This document shows, in pieces, positions 58,231 to 64,000 of a stretch of DNA of 64,000 nt (positions within the stretch are counted from its first letter, which is position 1; the number at the start of each line of letters is the position of its first letter). The translations under genes were made by a program, and so were the position numbers. Below the pieces are notes generated by a model. That model had not been told where the DNA came from and did no database searches. It was given only the letters and a program-made list of their open reading frames with translations. Origin of the DNA: an uncultured Clostridia bacterium (lineage in GTDB: Bacteria > Bacillota > Clostridia > Christensenellales > Borkfalkiaceae); contig CALVUR010000003.1 of NCBI GenBank assembly GCA_944363645.1, forward strand, positions 124,001 to 188,000, read 5' to 3'.

Positions 58231-58911
58231 TTATAATCTGTTCATTCGATACCCAACACCGACTTCGGTGCGGATAAGTTCTTGCTCGTAAAGATTTTTT
58301 TCAACTTTACGGCGTAAGTTTGCCATGAACACACGTAAGCCGTTTGAATCGTTACCGCCAACGCCCCACACCTTTGAGATAATGTAGTTGTGGGTAAGGG
58401 TTTTTCCAACGTTGTTTGCAAGCACCGATAAAAGTTTGTATTCAAAGTTTGTAAGGTGGACTTCTTCGCCCGACACAAAGACGCTGTGAGCGGTAAAGTC
58501 AATTTTTAGATAACCATTTTCAAATACGTTTTGCTCTAAATTGGTTACGGTGCTGTATCTTAACTGAGCACGTACCCTTGCCATTAGTTCTGCAGACGAG
58601 AAAGGTTTTTGCACATAATCGTTTACGCCACGATCTAAACAACGAATTTTTTCGGCTTCGTCATCACGTGCGCTTACCACGATAATGGGCGTTTTTTCGT
58701 TGAACTTGCGAACGGAATCAATGACGTTTGAGCCGTCCATATCGGGAAGCCCAAGATCCAAAATGATTAAATCAACGATATTTTTGATGGCGTAATTTAT
58801 GCCTTCCATCGCACTTTTTACGGCGACGGGGTTATGACCTTCTTGCTTTAGGGCGATTTTTAAAAGGTTTTGTATGGCACGGTCATCTTCGATTATTAAA
58901 ATTTCAGCCAT
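58231..58911 (-). CDS. OmpR/KdpE-type response regulator
   Basis: 226 residues from ATG 58911. The receiver domain starts MAEILIIEDDRAIQNLLKIA, the phospho-acceptor is D52 in DLIILDLGLPDMDG, with the conserved Lys in DYVQKPFSSAEL. The C-terminal winged helix has LTNFEYKLLSVLANNVGKTL and VFMANLRRKVEKNLYEQELI, closing with RTEVGVGYRM. By sequence it groups with KdpE. It overlaps the kinase gene by eight bases. Targets are unknown; no kdpFABC lies in the window. Confidence 0.93.
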   Translation of the reverse strand: MAEILIIEDDRAIQNLLKIALKQEGHNPVAVKSAMEGINYAIKNIVDLIILDLGLPDMDGSNVIDSVRKFNEKTPIIVVSARDDEAEKIRCLDRGVNDYVQKPFSSAELMARVRAQLRYSTVTNLEQNVFENGYLKIDFTAHSVFVSGEEVHLTNFEYKLLSVLANNVGKTLTHNYIISKVWGVGGNDSNGLRVFMANLRRKVEKNLYEQELIRTEVGVGYRMNRL

Positions 58912-59995
58912 TATTATCCTCCATCGGTAAAGTAAATTCAAAGACCACAATCCCGGTATCTGCGTTGCGCGCGCTGATTTGTCCGCCGTGCGCACTCATG
59001 ATAAGTTTGCATATGGATAGCCCAAGCCCCACGCCACGGTCGCTTCTGTCGCCGGAAGTGTAATACATTTCAAAGATGTGCGGAAGGTCTTCTTCACGAA
59101 TTTTTTCGCCGTCGTTTGAAATTCTAAAAACGGCATTCTTGCCAGAATTAAAAACCTTGATCCAGATATTGCCGTCGCTTTTGGTGTGGCGGACAGCGTT
59201 TGATAAAATGTTGCCTATCGCCTGAATTATAAGTGTTGCGTCCATGGGGACAAGCAGTAAATCAAGGGGCATGTCGTAATGAATTTTTCTGTTTTCTAAA
59301 ACGCCAGCCAAATTTCTTACCGCTTGCGGAACGACTTCTTCAACGGCTTCGGGCATTTTGTGAACGGTCAAATTTTCGTTATCGATCCTTGTAAGCGACA
59401 AAAGATTTTCAACAAGGCGCACCGTCCAGTTTGCCTTTTGAGCAATGTCGTTTAAAATTTCAGTGCGGTCTTCGCTGTTTAGGTTGGGGTTGTCCACCAA
59501 AATTTCCGCACCATTTTTCATGGTGGTAAGTGGCGTGCGCAAGTCGTGCGAGATGCTTCTTAAAAGGGTCGCTTTAAGTTGCTCTTTTTCCGCATCGCTT
59601 TTAAGATTCGCCTTTTCAAGATTGAGTTTATTTATCTGCATCATCTTGCGCTTTAATTGGTAAGTTATTGCGCTTGCGACAATGCCGACGGCGAACATTA
59701 AAATAAAAGTTACCAGATATTTTTGATCGGTAAAGTGAAGGGTGTAGCGTGGCACGGTAAAGCAAAAGTTGTAACCAAAAACGCTTACGACAGATAAAAT
59801 TACCGAGTACACATACCCCTTTGTGAATACCGCCGTCAGCAAGATACCTAAAATGTAAATAATGATGAAGTTTAGATTGTCCACATTGAAATATTCCAAA
59901 AGATAGCCAAGCGCAGTGCAAAGTGCAAACGCCAACACCGCAATTAGAATATCTAAAAAGACAATTTTGTGTTTTTTAATAAATTGTTTGAACAT
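58904..59995 (-). CDS. Sensor histidine kinase, short KdpD-like form
   Basis: 363 residues from ATG 59995 (ribosome site AAAGGTGG). Four transmembrane helices of the DUF4118 type (IVFLDILIAVLAFALCTALG and following) lead into HisKA with LLRSISHDLRTPLTTMKNGA (His 150) and an HATPase domain with AIGNILSNAVRHTKSDGNIW, FRISNDGEKIREEDLPHIFE and RGVGLGLSICKLIMSAHGGQ. It lacks the large N-terminal KdpD and USP domains of full-length KdpD, so its signal may differ from turgor or potassium. It forms an operon with the response regulator. Confidence 0.92.
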   Translation of the reverse strand: MFKQFIKKHKIVFLDILIAVLAFALCTALGYLLEYFNVDNLNFIIIYILGILLTAVFTKGYVYSVILSVVSVFGYNFCFTVPRYTLHFTDQKYLVTFILMFAVGIVASAITYQLKRKMMQINKLNLEKANLKSDAEKEQLKATLLRSISHDLRTPLTTMKNGAEILVDNPNLNSEDRTEILNDIAQKANWTVRLVENLLSLTRIDNENLTVHKMPEAVEEVVPQAVRNLAGVLENRKIHYDMPLDLLLVPMDATLIIQAIGNILSNAVRHTKSDGNIWIKVFNSGKNAVFRISNDGEKIREEDLPHIFEMYYTSGDRSDRGVGLGLSICKLIMSAHGGQISARNADTGIVVFEFTLPMEDNNG

Positions 59996-60119
59996 TTTAC
60001 CACCTTTGATTATTTTAATAGTAAAATGAATTTTAAAAAATGTCAATAATCTTTTTACTTTTTTACCCCGTTTTGCTAATTTTTAATACAAAATTAATAC
60101 CAAATTTTTTAAAAAAATA

Positions 60120-60151
60120 TGCCGATAACCGACCTATAGCCCCACTTTTTG
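60120..60151 (-). repeat. Dispersed palindromic element, copy 19 (mirror variant)
   Basis: On the minus strand AAAAAGTGGGGCTATAGG then TCGGTTATCGGC, the same changed right arm as copy 8. It lies upstream of the kinase gene. Confidence 0.8.
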
Positions 60152-60373
60152 CGTTTTTCGCTTTTTTTGATTTCTTTAATTTAACTTTGCAACTTAACAC
60201 GAGAAAAAACTAAAATAAACAAATAAAACGGTGGCTTTTGGGGCGACCGTTTTTAAAAATTTTTGTTGAATTTTAATATATAAGTTGTTTAGTTAAATGC
60301 AAATTTTAGATAATGCAAGGCGGTTTTTGCCACGAAAATTGCACAAACTTCCACTTTTAAAAAGTTGTTTTTC

Positions 60374-60461
60374 GCCTTGTTATAACCTTGTTATTGCCTT
60401 ATTTTTACCTTATTATTGTCTTGTTATAACCTTGTTATTGCCTTGCTATCGCCTTATAATT
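60374..60461. repeat. Four tandem 22-bp repeats
   Basis: The unit begins GCCTTGTTATAACC and is repeated four times with drift, most in the second and last copies. It sits just downstream of the lipoprotein gene at 60497. Each unit is itself two near-copies of CTTGTTAT. Confidence 0.8.
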
Positions 60462-60496
60462 TGACGTTTTAGCCTTTAAATTTAAGCGACATAAAA

Positions 60497-61168
60497 TTAC
60501 ATTGTAACTGTAATAGGAAGCATTAGTGTGCCTTTTGCGGCGTGGTTATTACCGCTTTCAAATGAGAGCATAAGCCAAGCCTTGCCCGCTTTTAATTTAG
60601 TAGTGTCGATAACCACGGTACAGCCGATAATTTCGTTAGACGTATCCTTTGTTATTTCGTAAATGGTGATTGCGTCTTTTGGAAGAACAGGGCCGTCGCT
60701 TGTGCTAACTTCGGTCAAAAGTTTTGTCATGTAAGTCGAATCTAAATCGACTTTAAGTTCCCACCGACCGATAACGCTTTCCGAGACCACAATGTTTAGC
60801 GCACTTTCGCTTGAAGCAAGCGTTGCAATGCCGTCAGCGGTGGTCAAAGTGTATTTGCCGACTTCTGCAGAAACGTTTACGTTGACATCGAGCATTGTAA
60901 ACTTCCAACCGCCATCAACCTTTTTGCAAGGTTGACCGTTGTATAAAACGTTCAAAACGTAATATTCGGGATCAATTTGGGCGGTAACAAGCACTTCTTC
61001 GCCCACTTCAGCAGATTGCGGAAGGATAAGTTTTACGCCTTCTTGGGGCTGGGAAAAGCTTAATTCAGGCTTTGTTTCGTCGATTGTCGGTGTTTTATTA
61101 TCGCAACCGACAAATGCGAATGTGCAAAAAAGCACCAAAGTAATACCTAAAAGTAGCCATTTTTTCAT
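60497..61168 (-). CDS. Lipoprotein of unknown function (223 aa)
   Basis: Signal MKKWLLLGITLVLFCTFAFV and lipobox FVGC (Cys 22). The outer part has two beta-rich domains: SAEVGEEVLVTAQIDPEYYV, in the style of bacterial Ig-like or MG2 modules, then ALNIVVSESVIGRWELKVDL and a C-terminal ITVTM strand. Conserved-looking Trp and Tyr residues suggest binding. No family recognised. A single gene between the two-component operon and the XRE regulator. Confidence 0.65.
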   Translation of the reverse strand: MKKWLLLGITLVLFCTFAFVGCDNKTPTIDETKPELSFSQPQEGVKLILPQSAEVGEEVLVTAQIDPEYYVLNVLYNGQPCKKVDGGWKFTMLDVNVNVSAEVGKYTLTTADGIATLASSESALNIVVSESVIGRWELKVDLDSTYMTKLLTEVSTSDGPVLPKDAITIYEITKDTSNEIIGCTVVIDTTKLKAGKAWLMLSFESGNNHAAKGTLMLPITVTM

Positions 61169-61385
61169 AATTTTTCCTCCTAACTACTTCTATTGTGTTG
61201 TGGAATTTGCTCATTGTCAATTAAATTTTTAAAAACCGCCTAAATTTGTTGTAATTTTAACTCTTTACACCAAAAAAACCGCACAAAACTGCCTTAAAAT
61301 CACACAAAAGCCGACTGAAAACCGCACAAAAGCCAACCAAAAAGACCTAAAAACAAGCAAAAATCCTTTAAAATATAAGGCTATT

Positions 61386-62348
61386 TTATCTTATTTGATC
61401 AGTAATAAACGTACGCACTATAGCAAATAAAACACCTGCTATTGGCCAAATTATCCATGTAATTTCCCAGTCGTTGCTTAAAAAACTCCAGCACAAGTAA
61501 ATTGCCACAAAACTTAACCAATAAATTACACTAATTTTACTGTTTATGCTTTCTTTTTTGCTTTTATCATGCGAATACTCGCCTTCTTTGAGTAATTTTT
61601 GTAAACTTGCCCAGCGCACACCGGTAAAAGTAAACAAAAATACCGCAATAGCGACCAAGAATATTGTAATGCATAAAGAAGATATGATCAAAAAAGCATT
61701 TTCTTCTATTGAGCAAGCAATAAAAATTGATACCGGCGAAAGGATGCACGTGCAAATTGCAATAATATTGCACACAAAATAACATCTGTTGAAAGCATTG
61801 CGCCTGTTTTTTATCTCTTCTTTGGCGGACTTATCCACTTCAAACGCTTGTTTTTCGATATATTCAAAAGGTGCGTTTTGACTACCGCTAAAAACAAATA
61901 AACCTACGGCAATCGCCACCATAACTAAAAGTGCAGGAAGCCCAGCCGACAAAAGCAATGTATCTTTTATGGCAAATGTTTCGATTGCGCCACAAATCAT
62001 AAGTAATGGAATTACGGAAAATATGCATAACATAGTGCCAATAGCGATCAATGTTGATGCCTTTTTTCTGCTTTCTAAATAATCGTTTGCTTGCGACAAT
62101 GATACATGCTTAACGGGGGCGGGCGCATCTTCTTTTTGGTAAATATCATCAAAACTATCTTTAATAAGATAATCAATACTAACACCAAATAACTGACTTA
62201 AAGCGACAATTTTGTCAAGTTCAGGAAGGCTTTGCTCGCTTTCCCACTTGGAAACAGACTGCCTTGACACACCTAATTGGTTTGCCAATTCTTCTTGCGA
62301 CCAACCTTTCTTTTTGCGTAAATCTATGATTTTGTTCGCTAAATTCAT
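61386..62348 (-). CDS. XRE-family regulator with membrane domain
   Basis: 320 residues. The N-terminal helix-turn-helix ([40 protein letters not shown]) is followed by a linker, a pair of membrane helices around residues 100-150, and a second group of four helices in the C-terminal half. DNA-binding proteins of this build are common in Clostridia and are thought to sense membrane or envelope stress. Clear ribosome site AGGAGG before ATG 62348. No obvious target gene is adjacent. Confidence 0.85.
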   Translation of the reverse strand: MNLANKIIDLRKKKGWSQEELANQLGVSRQSVSKWESEQSLPELDKIVALSQLFGVSIDYLIKDSFDDIYQKEDAPAPVKHVSLSQANDYLESRKKASTLIAIGTMLCIFSVIPLLMICGAIETFAIKDTLLLSAGLPALLVMVAIAVGLFVFSGSQNAPFEYIEKQAFEVDKSAKEEIKNRRNAFNRCYFVCNIIAICTCILSPVSIFIACSIEENAFLIISSLCITIFLVAIAVFLFTFTGVRWASLQKLLKEGEYSHDKSKKESINSKISVIYWLSFVAIYLCWSFLSNDWEITWIIWPIAGVLFAIVRTFITDQIR

Positions 62349-62754
62349 AAAAACCTCCTAACCGACGATCAAAATTCATGGCTTAATGATACCACTTTTT
62401 TACCAACTTATCCACCATTTTTACTTTGAAATTTGTCAACTGACGGTTGCATTTTTGTCTTTTTTAACGTTTTTGCCACAAATTTACCGCTTTTATTGCC
62501 ATTTTAATAAAATTACGTTGAAGTAAAAATGTTTTTACACAAAATTTGAATTGACAAAAAATTGTTATCGTCTTTTTTATAATGTTGGTAAGATGCTTAT
62601 TATACTGTTAGTAACATGCTTATACGTATATGGTTTTTCGGTTATGTAAATGAAAAGCCCTGACTTTCGTCAGTGCCGTTCATGCCTTTTTTACTGTGTA
62701 AATGTTACGCCCGTTACAACCTGAAAACAACCACAAAACCGCGTTTTTGCGAAA
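62349..62754. other. Spacer upstream of the XRE gene
   Basis: About 400 bp without a supportable gene. It includes two near-repeats of ATGCTTAT at about 62592 and 62618, in a stretch with TGTTAGTAAC that could be an operator, and a short stem CTGACTTTCGTCAG near 62660. Confidence 0.4.
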
Positions 62755-62785
62755 GAAAAAGAGATCCCGCAAGGAGATCCCCTTT
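62755..62785 (-). terminator. Terminator of the leucine-rich-repeat gene
   Basis: GATCTC, CTTGC, GGGATC with one G-T pair, then TCTTTTTCTTT on the minus strand, 25 bp after the stop. Confidence 0.55.
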
Positions 62786-62808
62786 TTTATTTTGTTTATG
62801 CCGTGGTA

Positions 62809-63213
62809 TTACCACTTGGTCGGCACACCGTCTACGTAGTGCCAATATTTCCCGCTCGTCGTAGGTTGCGTTTCGGAATAGTAATACCGCGTTGCGTTTG
62901 TGAGATAACTATTTGATAAATCGATCGAAATCGCATTCCACTCTGCCGCCGTGCCACCATAGTAGACCGTCGTAAGCGAGTCGCAACCCCAGAACGCCCA
63001 GTCTCCGATACTCGTCACGCCGTTTCCAATTGTCACGCTCGTTAGCGAGTCGCAACCCAAGAACGCACTCTCTCCGATGCTCTTCACGCTGTCGGGGATG
63101 ACGATGCTCGTAAGCGAGCTGCACCAAGCGAACGCAGAACTTCCGATGCTTGTCACGCTATCGGGAATATTTATGCTCGTAAGCGAGCTGCAATAATAGA
63201 ACGCACCTTTGTT
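62809..63213 (-). pseudogene. BspA-like leucine-rich-repeat protein, 5' end missing
   Basis: The minus strand codes for BspA/TpLRR repeats: AFYYCSSLTSINIPDSVTSI, GSSAFAWCSSLTSIVIPDSV, GESAFLGCDSLTSVTIGNGV and WAFWGCDSLTTVYYGGTAAE, then a Tyr/Trp-rich tail ending GKYWHYVDGVPTKW. These are surface-exposed proteins that bind host or other bacterial surfaces. Upstream of the first full repeat the frame changes character within a codon or two of 63207, with no start codon or signal peptide, and the frame closes at about 63277. The gene appears cut there by inserted DNA. An internal GTG at 63156 could give only a fragment. GC content is higher than the backbone. Confidence 0.75.
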
Positions 63214-63566
63214 TAACCCTGTTAGAACACCATATAAGATATCCGCCTGATGGAATAAGGCAAAATTCGTATCTTATTTTTTAATGCCTTTCGTGGTGTC
63301 GTTGTACCACAGAATTAAGCGGCAAGTCAACGGAAAAAATTATCGCTTAAAACATATAAAGAAAGAACAGTCATGCTCTACCAAGAGTGTGGCTGTTCTT
63401 TTATTTTTACATGATTTCTAAGCGACAGGATAATCAAATGCAATAATTTTTTCTAATCGTTGACTTCCGAGAGGCTGCACTGAAAGGCTGACAGATTCGT
63501 GCTTTCTTCAGTGGTACTTAGCCCCTGCCGAAAGGCAAATATAAAAAAATAAGGAGTTAGAAGCAA
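63207..63566. other. Probable left end of an integrative element
   Basis: About 360 bp with composition unlike the backbone and no gene seen. The LRR gene is broken at its left edge. A long stem AAAGAACAG/CTGTTCTTT with an inner CATGCTCT/AGAGTGTG helix (63360-63404) precedes T residues and would terminate in the plus direction. The TAAGGAG ribosome site of the next gene is at 63550. Confidence 0.5.
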
Positions 63567-63836
63567 ATGAAAAAAGTTATTTACTCAATTACCAAGTTGG
63601 GAAAGGTTGAGAACACCAAAGTAACCGGTGTTGGATACATCACCGATGAGGACCTCATCACAGCAAATATCGGCAAGACGGGCAAAGCATACATCAGAAT
63701 ATACTCGTGTATAAAGAACTGCCACCAAGTAACCAACACCACAGACGAATTCAAAGGTTCCTACTATGAAATCGTCGAATACAACGGACGCGATATAGAA
63801 ATCAACTACTATATCTGGTTCAAACTCGCAAAATAA
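63567..63836 (+). CDS. Small hypothetical protein, probable mobile-element gene (89 aa)
   Basis: Starts at ATG 63567 behind AAGGAG. MKKVIYSITKLGKVENTKVT then GVGYITDEDLITANIGKTGK: a small beta-rich soluble protein. Codon use favours C in third positions (ATC, AAC, GAC) unlike the backbone, which suggests transfer. Proteins of this kind are found near the ends of Clostridia integrative conjugative elements, but I cannot name a family with confidence. It is 16 bp upstream of a similar small gene. Confidence 0.6.
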   Translation: MKKVIYSITKLGKVENTKVTGVGYITDEDLITANIGKTGKAYIRIYSCIKNCHQVTNTTDEFKGSYYEIVEYNGRDIEINYYIWFKLAK

Positions 63837-63852
63837 CAGGAGGTATAAACCT

Positions 63853-64000
63853 ATGAAAAAACAGTATCAATTAAGCGAATTTCAGTTCTATGACGGTGAA
63901 GTGTTCATTACTTTCAACCTCATAGACATCGACACGGAAAAGAAAGTAATCACGGTTGCCGTGACGGACAGAGGCAAAATCAGCGTGCATACGTTCGCCC
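63853..64000 (+). CDS. Small hypothetical protein, cut by window edge
   Basis: Starts at ATG 63853 behind AGGAGGT. The visible 49 residues read MKKQYQLSEFQFYDGEVFIT then FNLIDIDTEKKVITVAVTDR and so on to the window edge. Soluble, beta-rich, same composition as the gene before it. The two probably form an operon of the incoming element. Confidence 0.6.
   Translation, partial: MKKQYQLSEFQFYDGEVFITFNLIDIDTEKKVITVAVTDRGKISVHTFA

Overview
The window is chromosomal DNA from a low-GC, spore-forming Firmicute, most likely a gut Clostridia-type bacterium. Evidence: very AT-rich spacers, strong Shine-Dalgarno sites, TTGACA-N17-TATAAT promoters, a SpoIIE phosphatase, a DUF3794 (spore-associated) protein, a SipW-type signal peptidase, a DUF1540 protein and a QueT transporter. 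This assignment rests on gene content only.

Region 1 (1-12 kb, all minus strand) is a pectin/galacturonate block: tagaturonate reductase (partial), an MsmX/UgpC-type sugar ABC ATPase, KduI, a TIM-barrel isomerase, KdgK, a KDPG aldolase fused to a VOC domain, KduD, an AEC-family carrier and a GH4 alpha-galacturonidase with the CHEV motif. They carry unsaturated uronates to pyruvate plus glyceraldehyde-3-phosphate. The kdgA and kduD promoters share an operator-like sequence. Region 2 (12-22.7 kb) holds a membrane-anchored M6-like protease, spoIIE, sipW, and an ECF sigma/anti-sigma pair facing a lipoprotein that is a paralogue of the anti-sigma outer domain; both transcription units carry the same promoter with identical spacing.

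Region 3 (22.7-29.8 kb) is an acquired defence island: a pPIWI-RE system (REase, Y-like protein, DinG-type helicase, pPIWI-RE) on the minus strand, bounded by 46-bp direct repeats. The helicase has no convincing start of its own. A dnaX-type A AAA AAG slippery site in the upstream gene would fuse the two by -1 frameshifting. Region 4 (30-43.6 kb) is mostly housekeeping: tRNA-Arg, tRNA-Ser, cardiolipin synthase, MFS and TSUP transporters, ispE, a DUF3794 protein, a repeat-rich Cys/Glu protein and a MacB-like ABC transporter.

Region 5 (43.7-50.4 kb) is a second, very AT-rich island between 191-bp direct repeats, with a large secreted GLUG-like protein and a fused ATPase-permease ABC transporter. 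Region 6 (50.4-62.4 kb) has DUF378, queT, hpt-tilS, three tRNAs, a NUDIX hydrolase, two SipW-substrate-like proteins, a KdpDE-like two-component system, a lipoprotein and an XRE regulator. At the right end a BspA-like leucine-rich-repeat gene is cut off and sequence of different composition begins, probably the end of an integrative element.

Across the backbone a short palindromic element (core CTATAAGCCCGTTATCG) occurs about 18 times between genes, and apparently in frame inside ispE and tilS. I found none in either island. No rRNA or CRISPR array was seen.
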